Positions 23,613 to 31,243 of a DNA stretch of 45,229 nt are shown one piece after another. Origin of the DNA: a virus; the IMG/VR virus record IMGVR_UViG_3300034072_001022, positions 1-45,229 of that record; one strand, written 5' to 3'. The position numbers and the translations under genes were made by a program. The notes beneath the pieces are model-generated. The model was given only the letters and a program-made list of their open reading frames with translations, was not told the DNA's origin and did not search any database. The first letter of the stretch is position 1. The number at the start of each line of letters is the position of its first letter.

Positions 23613-25186
23613 ATATCGCGTTTGACCCGAAGTGGTCTGATGTCGTCATTTCGACCCGCTTTAGCGGGACGACCGGCGAAACGCTCACGTGCAACGACAA
23701 GACCCGTCAGCGATTCACGGCAACAGGTTGCTCGATTGCCGAGCATCCGCAGTTCCCTGGCGGCGCCCTGTATTTTGATGCGGCGCCAGCCAATCGGTAC
23801 GTGTGGTCGACATCGGCCGCGCTGTCCCTGGGAGAGCATCTTTTCGAGATTGACTTCCTGGCAACGTCGCTCGGCGCTACGGGGTATCGCGGCCTGTTCA
23901 AGCATCCTAGCGATATGCTCATGGCTCGCATTGACCCGGTAGCTTCCGCGATCGAATTTGGGGTGCGCTCGTCAGCTTCGGCGGCCTGGTCGATGGTGTC
24001 TTATACGATCCCGGATCTCGACGAGTTTCTCGGCGTGCGGCATACGTTGCGCTGCGTCATGACCGTGACCGCACTGATCATGGAGCTGGACGGTCAGGTC
24101 GTGGCGACTGCGGCGCATGGGCTCACGTCGTTTTCCGCCTCGGCAAACAGCTTATTGATCGGCACCGTCGCCGATGTGAACAACAACGCCGGTCGCTGGA
24201 TCGGTTACCTTGGCCAGATCCGCTGGACGAGGGCGCTGCGTCCTGACGAGATGGGGCAGCCGATGCCGGTGCCTTGGCCGATTGGGGCCTCGGCTGATCC
24301 GCAGCGCGCCGCCGTGGTCTTTCACTCGCGGTTCGATGGCCCGAATCTTTCGCAAGCGGCCGTCGACATCAAGGGCAAGTCGATTGTTTTCGTCGGGGCG
24401 GCGCGCCTCGAATCGACGTTGGCGTGGGCTGGCCGATCGTCGTTTCGGGCGAATGGCGGATATGCACTGATCGACCATCCTGACCTGGTGCTTGGTGCCG
24501 ATGATTTTACGTTTGAGTTTTTCGTGGCGCGCACCGGCAACAGTGGCCAGCGTGAGTACCTGTTCTCGCTGATGGATGCGGATGGGCTGGATCATGCCGT
24601 CTCGCTGTCGGCTTCCGGATTCGGCGGCTATCTCTATTTGCGGGTTGCCGGCATTGATGTGGCGACAATTGCCGCCGCCGGCCCGGAGAACGTTACGTTC
24701 TACTGGTATTCGGTGGTTCGGCAGGGGTCTAACCTGGCGGTGTTTCGCAATAACATTCGGGTCGCACTCGTTAACGTCGGCGACGGTCCGATTGCCAGCA
24801 ACGGGCAGCTGGTTTTTGGCAAGGGTGGCGCTGCCGCGCCAGGCAACCAGTCGCTATACGACTACGTCGACGAGGCGCGATTTACGCGCGGGTATTCGCG
24901 GGTCTCGCCGCTGCTGACGTCGACGACGCCGCCGGCTGACATGTTCCCGGCTTTTGGCCCCCGCGCCATCTCCGGTCACGTCGACGACGCCGACGGCAAC
25001 CCGGTCGATTGTGTCGTCCGCGTGCATCGGTCGCTGACCGGGCAGATGGTCAGCCAGGGGCGGACTGCGGCCGATGGCAGCTTCGTGCTGCCGGTTGCAG
25101 ATATCGACGAGCATTACTGGACCGCGCATCTGCCGGGTAAAAATGCGCTGATCTTTGACCATGTGGTGCCTGAGCTGGTGACCTGA
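23609..25186 (+). CDS. lectin-like tail protein (two LamG/concanavalin-type domains)
   Basis: A 525-residue protein. TTG 23609, with AGGAGG eight bases upstream and in a TTGA overlap, is preferred over GTG 23591. Two jelly-roll lectin-like halves are seen: residues ~15-210 (ALYFDAAPANRYVWS, LIIGT-type strand, LGQIRWTRALRPDEM) and ~235-420 (SFRANGGYALIDHPDLVLG, FEFFVARTG, VDEARFTRGYSR). The terminal ~70 residues form a regulatory Ig-like domain similar to the preceding small gene. Such proteins usually bind glycans at the tail tip; the ligand is unknown. Confidence 0.72.
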   Translation: MNIAFDPKWSDVVISTRFSGTTGETLTCNDKTRQRFTATGCSIAEHPQFPGGALYFDAAPANRYVWSTSAALSLGEHLFEIDFLATSLGATGYRGLFKHPSDMLMARIDPVASAIEFGVRSSASAAWSMVSYTIPDLDEFLGVRHTLRCVMTVTALIMELDGQVVATAAHGLTSFSASANSLLIGTVADVNNNAGRWIGYLGQIRWTRALRPDEMGQPMPVPWPIGASADPQRAAVVFHSRFDGPNLSQAAVDIKGKSIVFVGAARLESTLAWAGRSSFRANGGYALIDHPDLVLGADDFTFEFFVARTGNSGQREYLFSLMDADGLDHAVSLSASGFGGYLYLRVAGIDVATIAAAGPENVTFYWYSVVRQGSNLAVFRNNIRVALVNVGDGPIASNGQLVFGKGGAAAPGNQSLYDYVDEARFTRGYSRVSPLLTSTTPPADMFPAFGPRAISGHVDDADGNPVDCVVRVHRSLTGQMVSQGRTAADGSFVLPVADIDEHYWTAHLPGKNALIFDHVVPELVT

Positions 25187-27132
25187 TGGCCGGGTATCGC
25201 GCGCCCCGCGGCAACCAGGTGCATGGCACCTTTCCGGCTGGCATCTACACGCCGCCGGCGCCGACGGCGATTGTCGGCGTCTTCCCGGTTTACGTGCCGG
25301 TCCGGCGCCAGCTCGTGGCGACACTGTCGGCGCCGTGGCGCGCCGGCGACACGCGGGATCGTGAGATCTCGGCCGCGGCGCCCTCGGCGATGCCGGCCGA
25401 TCTGCTGAGCGTGATCAAGTCGCCAGCGTCGTCGCCTGTGGGTGCTGACGCAGTAATTCCCTGGCCACCGTCGATCGTGCGCGATGCCGATCCGGTGGCG
25501 ATCCGCTACACGGCCTATTCGGCACGCCTGGCGGCGGTGACCTCGTTGCCCTGGGGGTTGTCGCGCATCGTCGATGTCGCGGCGCTGTTGCCCTGGGGGG
25601 CTTACTCGGCCTGGCTGGCCGCGCGGCTGGCCAGTCGCTGGCCCGGCGCCGTGCCGGCGGATGCCGACAGGGCAGGGCGCTGGCGTGGTCAGCGCGTGCC
25701 AGGCTGGCGCCTGGTCGATGATCCGCTGCATCCGGCCGACGACGTCCGTATCGAGGTCATCGGCGGCGGCTTGCGCGGCCGCTTTCCGGCCGGCGACTAC
25801 ACGCTGCCGGCGGGTGGTGCGGTGCACGGTCGCTTTCCGGCCGCTGCCTACACGCCACCGCCCGTGCTTTACCCGGGCACCGCCGACATGCCGCTGCCGC
25901 TGCGCGCCGTCGAGTTCGAGGTCGGGCCGCGCCGCGAGCCCTTGCTCGATGATGCTGGCCAGCCGGTCATGGTGTCGGCGATTGTCGATACGCATCGCCA
26001 GGCGCCGTGGCCGGGCGCCGTCGATCGCAGTCGGGCGGTGCGCGTGCCATGGCTGCGCTACTCGCGCCAACTCAACCCGGGCTGGGGCGTGGTCGTGCCG
26101 CCTGGCCCGGTGACCCCTGAGCCTGGCCAGCAGATTGTCATCCCTGTCAAAAGGACCTACATCGTGGTCAACGAAGTTTATCTACTGCGGGTGGCGGATA
26201 GCGCGCTGCTCGATCCGCTGCAGCTGTCGATCACGGTCGACTGCGATTCCTGGGTGGTTTCCTGGTCAGGCTCGGTGCCGTTTTCCCAGCGCGATCTGGT
26301 GTGGCCAGGTGAGGACCCGGTGCAGCTACTGGCCGGGATCAACGGTTATGAGTTTGCGTTGCGCGTCGACAAGGCCGTCCAGGCTCGCCAGTTCGGCCAG
26401 CGCGTGATTTCGATCAGCGGCCGCGGCGTTGCCGCCGAACTGGGGGCTGATCTCGCGCCCCTGGTCGATTACGCCAACGCCACCGCAATGACCGCGCAGC
26501 AGCTGATCAACGCGGCCCTGGAGTTCACCGACTACGACCTGGCCTGGGACATCGCCGACTGGCTGGTGCCGGCCGGCGCACTCGGCCTGCGCGGGGCCCC
26601 GGCCGACGTGGCCAGACACGTCGCCGAGGCGGCCGGGGCGGTGCTGCAGGCGTCGTGGTCGGGCAAGCAGCTGCGGATGCTGCCGCGCTACCCGGTGCTG
26701 CCATGGGATTGGTCGACTGCGGTGCCGGACGTCATCATCCCGGCGGCGGTTTCCGAGACGGATTCGATCGAGTTCGTCGAAAAGCCCAATTACAACCTGG
26801 TCTATGTCTCCGGCGAGCAAGCCGGCGTGCTGGGCCGGGTCAAGCGCGCCGGCAGTGCCGGCGACAAGCCCGCGCCGATGGTCACGCATCCGCTGATCAC
26901 GCACGCCGACGCCGCTCGTCAGTGCGGCAGCAGCATCCTGGCCGACACCGGCAATCGGGTGCTGCTGCAGACCACGATGCCGGTGCTCGAAGAGTCGGGA
27001 ATCATCGGCGTCTGCCTGCTGGCCGAATTTTCTGACGGGGCGAAAACCCGGCGGGGAATCACCCGCACCAACACGATCACGGCCAGTCTGCCGGTCGTCC
27101 GACAAACCCTGACAATCGAGGCCGCGCCATGA
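25186..27132 (+). CDS. tail hub/baseplate-like protein
   Basis: A 648-residue protein starting at ATG 25186 (TGATG overlap). The N-terminal ~300 residues are Pro/Ala-rich with three copies of a G(T/R)FPAxxYTxP motif (~14, ~204 and ~220). The C-terminal ~330 residues look like a gp27/late-control-type hub: VSWSGSVPFSQRDL, SISGRGVAAELGADL, NAALEFTDYDLAWD and LPRYPVLPWDW. In siphophages this protein nucleates the tail tip. No lytic domain is seen. Confidence 0.65.
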   Translation: MAGYRAPRGNQVHGTFPAGIYTPPAPTAIVGVFPVYVPVRRQLVATLSAPWRAGDTRDREISAAAPSAMPADLLSVIKSPASSPVGADAVIPWPPSIVRDADPVAIRYTAYSARLAAVTSLPWGLSRIVDVAALLPWGAYSAWLAARLASRWPGAVPADADRAGRWRGQRVPGWRLVDDPLHPADDVRIEVIGGGLRGRFPAGDYTLPAGGAVHGRFPAAAYTPPPVLYPGTADMPLPLRAVEFEVGPRREPLLDDAGQPVMVSAIVDTHRQAPWPGAVDRSRAVRVPWLRYSRQLNPGWGVVVPPGPVTPEPGQQIVIPVKRTYIVVNEVYLLRVADSALLDPLQLSITVDCDSWVVSWSGSVPFSQRDLVWPGEDPVQLLAGINGYEFALRVDKAVQARQFGQRVISISGRGVAAELGADLAPLVDYANATAMTAQQLINAALEFTDYDLAWDIADWLVPAGALGLRGAPADVARHVAEAAGAVLQASWSGKQLRMLPRYPVLPWDWSTAVPDVIIPAAVSETDSIEFVEKPNYNLVYVSGEQAGVLGRVKRAGSAGDKPAPMVTHPLITHADAARQCGSSILADTGNRVLLQTTMPVLEESGIIGVCLLAEFSDGAKTRRGITRTNTITASLPVVRQTLTIEAAP

Positions 27133-27353
27133 TTTCGAACCTTTGGAAACGACTGCGCCAGATCCTGCCGGAGCCGCCGCTGCTCGCCGGCGAGGTCGTG
27201 GCGTCAAGCAGCTACGGGGTGACCGTTGAGCTGCCCGATGGCCAGCGCATCAAGGCGCGCGGGGCTGCCTCTGTGGGCAGCAATGTTTTCGTCCGCGCCG
27301 GCGCCGTCGAAGGCCCGGCGCCGGCGCTGCCGGTGGTGGATATCGAGATATGA
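27129..27353 (+). CDS. small beta-barrel tail protein
   Basis: A 74-residue protein in an ATGA overlap. An amphipathic N-terminal helix (LWKRLRQIL) is followed by an OB/SH3-like strand pattern (VASSSYGVTVELPDGQRIKA). It lies at the end of the tail operon next to the hub. Function unknown. Confidence 0.55.
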   Translation: MISNLWKRLRQILPEPPLLAGEVVASSSYGVTVELPDGQRIKARGAASVGSNVFVRAGAVEGPAPALPVVDIEI

Positions 27354-27514
27354 ACGGTCAACTGGTCGATCTGGCCGAATATCGGCGCACCCATGGGCCG
27401 CTGCTGCGCCACCTGGTCGCCGCGCAGCGTTGCTGGCTGGCCTGGTGGCAGTTGTCCCTGGTTGTGTCAGGCTTTGGCCGCGGGCGGGCAAAGCATCCTG
27501 GCCAGCAGGTCTAG
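27350..27514 (+). CDS. small hypothetical protein, last rightward late gene
   Basis: A 54-residue product in an ATGA overlap. A short N-terminal helix (LVDLAEYRRTHG) precedes a Trp-rich hydrophobic segment (CWLAWWQLSLVV), possibly membrane-associated. It runs 48 bases into the oppositely oriented gene at 27467, so the two operons converge here. Coupling to the upstream gene supports expression. Confidence 0.5.
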   Translation: MNGQLVDLAEYRRTHGPLLRHLVAAQRCWLAWWQLSLVVSGFGRGRAKHPGQQV

Positions 27515-27763
27515 CTGCTCGTCGCTGCCCGGCGGCACGCCGCCACACTGGCGGATCGCATGCGCGAGACACATGCGCAGCATCCAGTCCTGCACGGGCT
27601 GAGGAATGGGGCGGTCGCCGCGCCGCCATTTGCCGAGGTCGTTGGTCGTGTAGCTCGCCCCTAGATCGGCGTTGACCGCCTCGACCAGCGCCGCCGCGGC
27701 GGTGCGGTCGGTGTGGCCAAGGTGCTTGAGGGCGTCCGTCGTGGATTTGACCAGGTCAGACAT
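27467..27763 (-). CDS. small HTH-type DNA-binding protein
   Basis: A 98-residue protein with RBS GGGGAGG. TTNDLGKWRRGDRPIPQPVQ, with helices on each side, looks like a compact Cro/YdaS-type helix-turn-helix. The Pro-rich C-terminal part carries two cysteines. It is last in the leftward operon that starts at the 28737-28764 promoter. It may autoregulate that operon, but this is inference. Confidence 0.6.
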   Translation of the reverse strand: MSDLVKSTTDALKHLGHTDRTAAAALVEAVNADLGASYTTNDLGKWRRGDRPIPQPVQDWMLRMCLAHAIRQCGGVPPGSDEQLDLLARMLCPPAAKA

Positions 27764-28082
27764 CGCCAGCCTCCCCGAGCGCCATTTCCCTTGCCCATAC
27801 GCGCCCGGCTTCGTCCATCAGCCGGGTAATTCGCGAGCGAAAAGCGCCTGGTTCGCGCATGGCTGGATTCGCCTTTAGCCAGGCGACCAGCGCATCATCG
27901 CCGCCGAGCAGCCAGCCGGTCCACTCGCCGACACCTTCGGCCGCACAGTGGGTGCCGATCGTCGGCTGGGGGAAAACAACGCCCTCAACGAACTGGACGA
28001 TCAGGCCGCTGTCGTGGGTGGCGGTCCACTTTTTTGGGTCGACCGACCAGTGGCGGTGCCAGTTTCGGCGGGCGTTACCCAT
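27756..28082 (-). CDS. hypothetical protein
   Basis: A 108-residue protein. ATG 28082 is chosen because MGNARRNWHRHW gives a natural N-terminus and only 8 bases overlap the upstream gene; a longer frame to 28265 would overlap it heavily. It is rich in Trp and Gly (EWTGWLLGGDDALVAWLK). No family recognised. It overlaps the next gene by 8 bases. Confidence 0.6.
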   Translation of the reverse strand: MGNARRNWHRHWSVDPKKWTATHDSGLIVQFVEGVVFPQPTIGTHCAAEGVGEWTGWLLGGDDALVAWLKANPAMREPGAFRSRITRLMDEAGRVWAREMALGEAGDV

Positions 28083-28332
28083 TGAGGATGCGCTCGCCGA
28101 GGCGCTGGCTGTTCTTGAGGGAAAGGTCGCAGGCCCAGCGCGATGCGGCGCCGTAGACCGCTTTCCCACGCGGGCAGGAGACCATGCGGAAGGTGTTCCA
28201 GCCTTCTTTTGTGTGTGCCAGGACGGTGCCGTCCGGCAGGATGTCGCCGGCGGGAATGCGATCACCCGGAACAGCCTCCCCGGAAAACACCTGGCGGCGG
28301 TCTTTTTTGTCGAGCTTGGAAAAAATGCTCAT
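28075..28332 (-). CDS. hypothetical protein
   Basis: An 85-residue protein starting at ATG 28332, after GGGAGC. Central beta segment (GEAVPGDRIPAGDILPDGT), then TFRMVSCPRGKAVYG. Not recognised. A stem-loop (28352-28368) separates it from the upstream gene. Confidence 0.55.
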   Translation of the reverse strand: MSIFSKLDKKDRRQVFSGEAVPGDRIPAGDILPDGTVLAHTKEGWNTFRMVSCPRGKAVYGAASRWACDLSLKNSQRLGERILNG

Positions 28333-28351
28333 TGTCTTGCTCCCAAAGGAG

Positions 28352-28368
28352 CCGGGGACGAACCCCGG
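28352..28368 (-). promoter_or_regulatory. intercistronic stem-loop
   Basis: CCGGGG and CCCCGG pair across a 5-base loop (ACGAA). There is no T tract. It may protect or attenuate the leftward transcript. Confidence 0.35.
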
Positions 28369-28379
28369 CATGACATCAA

Positions 28380-28667
28380 TTAACCGATCAGGGCCATCTG
28401 GATGTTGGCCAGATGGAAGGCGCGGTTGTCAGCGACAGGGCAGAAATTCTTGGCCGGGTTCGTGATGATGTTCAGTTCGGCGGCGTGATCGGCCATCCAG
28501 GCGGCGCCCTTGGCGCGGGCCGTTTCGATCTGGCGGGTGGCGAATTCAACCGCCTTCTCGGTCGGGGCCGATTCGATCAGCAGCGAAGCCATGACTTCAA
28601 AATGCTCGGCGGCGAGTTCGGCGCTGATGGCGATCTTGACGGTGGGCTTCTTGGTGGTCTTTTTCAT
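28380..28667 (-). CDS. hypothetical protein, first gene after strong leftward promoter
   Basis: A 95-residue protein with RBS AAGGAG at ideal spacing. After a Lys/Thr-rich start it is mostly helical (AELAAEHFEVMASLLIESAP). No recognised family. A consensus-like promoter with an internal operator lies ~70 bases upstream, so this protein should be well expressed when the operator is free. Confidence 0.6.
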   Translation of the reverse strand: MKKTTKKPTVKIAISAELAAEHFEVMASLLIESAPTEKAVEFATRQIETARAKGAAWMADHAAELNIITNPAKNFCPVADNRAFHLANIQMALIG

Positions 28668-28736
28668 TTTGAATCTCCTTGGAGAGGCCCGCTGCCGGGG
28701 GCCGTCGGTTGGTAGCGATGCGCTATCCATGGCTCT

Positions 28737-28764
28737 ATTATAGGGCAAAAATGCCCTACGTCAA
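28737..28764 (-). promoter_or_regulatory. sigma70 promoter with embedded operator dyad
   Basis: Reading leftward, TTGACG (28764-28759) and TATAAT (28742-28737) are separated by 16 bases. A perfect 7-bp inverted repeat, TAGGGCA-AAAA-TGCCCTA (28741-28758), fills the spacer and reaches into the -10 box. A bound protein would block RNA polymerase. The HTH protein at 27467 is one candidate, untested. Confidence 0.75.
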
Positions 28765-28777
28765 GTGTATTTTTCAA

Positions 28778-29095
28778 TTATTTTTCGCTTTCCGCATGCC
28801 AGGTTTGGCGATAATCAAACAGCCGTTCGCCGAAAGCATCGTCCTCCAGGCGCTCGAACCCCGTGATCACCAGGCAGCTGGCGTCCATGTGAATCACGAC
28901 TGCATCAAGTAGCGGCGGCAGCGATTCTTCCGGGTTTGCCGGATTCGTCGCTGTTGCCCTGCGGGTATGACGCCGGCCCTGTTCGTCCAGGTGTTCTCGG
29001 ATCTCGATCTTCCACGGGCCGGAGTAGCGAAAAGCGATCTGGTAGCGGGGGAGGTGGCAGCCGCGCTCGAGCAGCCTGGCGATTCTGTAGGGCAT
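28778..29095 (-). CDS. LexA-controlled small protein (candidate induction factor)
   Basis: A 105-residue protein from ATG 29095; an upstream in-frame GTG at 29128 would place the LexA box inside the gene. No SD is visible, so initiation may be leaderless. The sequence (RIARLLERGCHLPRYQIAF... LDAVVIHMDASCLVITGF) matches nothing I know. A near-consensus LexA box lies 6 bases upstream. Since the phage repressor has no peptidase domain, this protein could mediate SOS induction, as Tum does in phage 186. That is inference by analogy only. Confidence 0.6.
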   Translation of the reverse strand: MPYRIARLLERGCHLPRYQIAFRYSGPWKIEIREHLDEQGRRHTRRATATNPANPEESLPPLLDAVVIHMDASCLVITGFERLEDDAFGERLFDYRQTWHAESEK

Positions 29096-29100
29096 GATAT

Positions 29101-29120
29101 TACTGTGTATATAAACAGTT
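29101..29120. promoter_or_regulatory. LexA (SOS) box
   Basis: TACTGTGTATATAAACAGTT matches the LexA consensus (CTGT-N8-ACAG core) at 17 of 20 positions by eye. It lies directly in front of the leftward gene at 28778-29095. Confidence 0.85.
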
Positions 29121-29147
29121 ATTGTCACAATACCATGCCTGGCGATG

Positions 29148-29370
29148 CTTCTACAAAACGAACATTGACCCAGCTTTTACGCACCTTCGCGGCCCGCTGT
29201 TTTATGGAAACTTGTAGAAGATTATTTGCTTTAAACACGCCTGAAACCCGCGCGGATTCTAGCTTTTGTTGGTGTTTAAGGCGTAGAATCCGCGATTTTA
29301 CACACCATAGGCAAATAGGGCGATTCGCGGCTTGTGATTGTAGAAGCTTCTACAAAAAAAATTGTAGAAG
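29148..29370. other. candidate attP: five copies of TTGTAGAAG
   Basis: The 9-mer TTGTAGAAG or its complement occurs at 29148-29156 (complement), 29212-29220, 29338-29346, 29347-29355 (complement) and 29362-29370. The last two form inverted 9-bp arms around a 6-bp spacer, the geometry of a tyrosine-recombinase core. The third and fourth make a perfect 18-bp palindrome. The block ends two bases from the integrase stop codon. Alternatives are operators for another DNA-binding protein. Confidence 0.6.
29231..29294. repeat. two interleaved inverted repeats
   Basis: TTAAACAC (29231-29238) pairs with GTGTTTAA (29272-29279). CGCGGATTCTA (29251-29261) pairs with TAGAATCCGCG (29284-29294). The arms alternate, so an RNA copy could form a pseudoknot. 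They lie in the middle of the candidate attP. Confidence 0.7.
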
Positions 29371-29371
29371 A

Positions 29372-30361
29372 TCAGATTTTTCGCTGCAGCGTGTCCACCT
29401 GCTGCGCCTCTTCGATCTTGATGTAGCGGTCGCTCATGGCTTTCGTGGTGTGGCCAAGTAGCGCCTGGTAGTCGATTCCTGCCTGCTTCGCGTCCGTTGC
29501 GGACTTGGCGCGGATGTCGTGAAAATGGACGTCGTCGATCCCCGCTTTTTCTCTTGCCTGCTGCCACCAGGTATTAATCGTCGCGTAGCTGTAGGGCTTC
29601 CCGCGCTGAGTGCACAGCAGGTAGAGTCCTCGCACGGGGCGCGGGATCGCTTTGGCGGATTCGATCACCGCCTCGAGCGTTGCCGATCGCCGGAAGAGCT
29701 GCAGCTTGCCGGTCTTGATCTGCTTGATGGTCAGGCCATCTGCAGTCCAGTTGCTCAGGTGAATGGCCAGGATGTCGGAGATCCGCGCCGCCGTCACGTA
29801 GCTGATATCCATCGCGGCTTTCAGGATCGGGTGCGCGTGCTCGCGAATTGATCGATATTCGGCGTCGGTGATATACCTGCCGCGGCTCTTGAGGCTGTGA
29901 CGCTTGATTTCGGCGACCGGGTTACGGTCGATAAACCCCTTGCGCACCGCCAAGCTCATGACGTTGGACAACAAGGCGCGGCCGAGGTTGGCCTGGCTTT
30001 TCGACGGGTGATCGTCCATCCATCCAGCTACATGGTGAGGCTTGATGTCGGCGGCGTAGCCGTCCTTGAAGTAGGCCTTGACCTGTTTCGAGACGCTCTC
30101 GTAACAGATCCTCGATGACGGGGCCAGGGCAGAAAATGCCGGCGACGAGATCCATGCGTCGATCAGGTTGTCGATGCGGTTTTCTTCGCGCGGACCGTTC
30201 TCGAGCTCTGCCCACTGGCGCCTGGCCTCGGCGAGATCGCTGCCCAGCGGTATCCACCGGCGCGGCGTGGTGCTCGTGACGTAGTAGTAGGCTTTGCCCT
30301 TCTGCGCCATTCGCGGCGGCAGATCGAGGTTGTTTTTTCGGCGGCGTCCCATGGTCGGCAT
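29372..30361 (-). CDS. integrase, tyrosine recombinase
   Basis: A 329-residue protein with RBS GAGGGC before ATG 30361 (a second ATG at 30352 is possible). The N-terminus MGRRRKNNLDLPPRM is typical of phage integrases. A core-binding domain spans ~60-160. The catalytic residues are Arg ~193 (TAARISD), Lys ~217 (KTGKL), HDIR (His ~281, Arg ~284), LLGH (His ~304) and Tyr ~313 (SDRY). It lies next to a DUF4224-type gene and the candidate attP, so it is the likely canonical integrase. Confidence 0.92.
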   Translation of the reverse strand: MPTMGRRRKNNLDLPPRMAQKGKAYYYVTSTTPRRWIPLGSDLAEARRQWAELENGPREENRIDNLIDAWISSPAFSALAPSSRICYESVSKQVKAYFKDGYAADIKPHHVAGWMDDHPSKSQANLGRALLSNVMSLAVRKGFIDRNPVAEIKRHSLKSRGRYITDAEYRSIREHAHPILKAAMDISYVTAARISDILAIHLSNWTADGLTIKQIKTGKLQLFRRSATLEAVIESAKAIPRPVRGLYLLCTQRGKPYSYATINTWWQQAREKAGIDDVHFHDIRAKSATDAKQAGIDYQALLGHTTKAMSDRYIKIEEAQQVDTLQRKI

Positions 30362-30384
30362 GCTATGCCCTCATCGTTATCTGT

Positions 30385-30609
30385 TCAAGCCGCCCGCACC
30401 AGGGCTGCTCTGTTCGGTTTCCATGTCCGCTCGGATTCGATGCGAGCACCGGATAGCATTGCCTCGGCATGCTGACGACTGACAATGGGCTTCCCGCCAG
30501 CGGATACCTCAAACCGCCAGCCTCTGGCCGTCAGCCATCGCCGCTGGTCGGCATTGCGCTTGTAGCCGGTGAGCTCGTGTATCTCGTCGTCAGTCAGGAA
30601 CATCGTCAT
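30385..30609 (-). CDS. DUF4224-like protein, possible excisionase
   Basis: A 74-residue protein with RBS AAGGGA before ATG 30609. FLTDDEIHELTGYKR, then RWLTARGWRFEVSAGGKPIV, fits the DUF4224 pattern. Members are short and lie immediately upstream of integrase genes. A recombination-directionality role is often suggested but not proven. Confidence 0.7.
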   Translation of the reverse strand: MTMFLTDDEIHELTGYKRNADQRRWLTARGWRFEVSAGGKPIVSRQHAEAMLSGARIESERTWKPNRAALVRAA

Positions 30610-30611
30610 GA

Positions 30612-30959
30612 TCAATCCCTTGCCAAGTGAAACCGCCACGGCTTGACCGAGCGGTCGACCTGCACAACGCCGTCGTCCACCAGCGCGTTGATGTGCGTCC
30701 AGACCGTTCGCACGGTCTTTCCTGTGGCCTCGGCCAGGCTGTTGGCGTTGTGCGTGCTGCCGGCAACCAGGTCGATGATCCTGGCGCGGGTCTCGGCTGC
30801 GTCGGCCAGCTGTTGCGCCATCCTCGGGCCGCGGGCGCGGACGGCCTTGCCCGGCGCCGCGGCGCAGAAGTTGCGGCGGATGTTGCCCTCGCTGGCGCTC
30901 GAAATCTCCGGCGGCTGCTCGATCGGCGCCGGGAACAGTGTCGCTGTGATCAGGTTCAT
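30612..30959 (-). CDS. winged-helix DNA-binding protein
   Basis: A 115-residue protein from ATG 30959 (TGGAGG upstream). The C-terminal ~60 residues form a winged helix: TRARIIDLVAGS, TGKTVRTVWTHINALVDDG and VQVDRSVKPWRFHL. The N-terminal half is unstructured and Pro/Ala-rich. It overlaps the upstream gene (ATGA). The target is unknown. Confidence 0.65.
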   Translation of the reverse strand: MNLITATLFPAPIEQPPEISSASEGNIRRNFCAAAPGKAVRARGPRMAQQLADAAETRARIIDLVAGSTHNANSLAEATGKTVRTVWTHINALVDDGVVQVDRSVKPWRFHLARD

Positions 30960-31243
30960 GCGGCCTCCAGGACCGTGCAGTGACAATGCACGCGATGGCG
31001 AACGACCTGGCCGGATTCGAGCAGGCCATCGAGCGCGTGGTAAAACTTGCTCTTGGTGTAGCCGAGATCACGCTGCACCTTGATTGCCTGGGTGCGGCCG
31101 TGCGTGCGCAGGTAATCGATGATCGTCTGCCGGGTTTCAACCGTGCTGATTTCGACCGGCGGCGGCAAGTGTCTGGCGCGGTCGTTCTCGTACCACCAGG
31201 TGCCGAGTTGGCATTGATTGAGGGCAACCGACAACAGGCTCAT
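30956..31243 (-). CDS. winged-helix DNA-binding protein
   Basis: A 95-residue protein. TRQTIIDYLRTHGRTQAIKV, then GYTKSKFYHALDGLLESGQV, is a clear MarR/ArsR-like helix-turn-helix with a wing ending in two histidine/cysteine pairs (HRVHCHC). It is probably a distant paralogue of its downstream neighbour. It overlaps the ParB/H-NS gene by four bases. Confidence 0.65.
   Translation of the reverse strand: MSLLSVALNQCQLGTWWYENDRARHLPPPVEISTVETRQTIIDYLRTHGRTQAIKVQRDLGYTKSKFYHALDGLLESGQVVRHRVHCHCTVLEAA

Noticed and set aside
29221-29300. tRNA gene or tRNA fragment
   Set aside because: The inverted repeats interleave and do not form a cloverleaf; no anticodon arm or CCA-type acceptor was seen.
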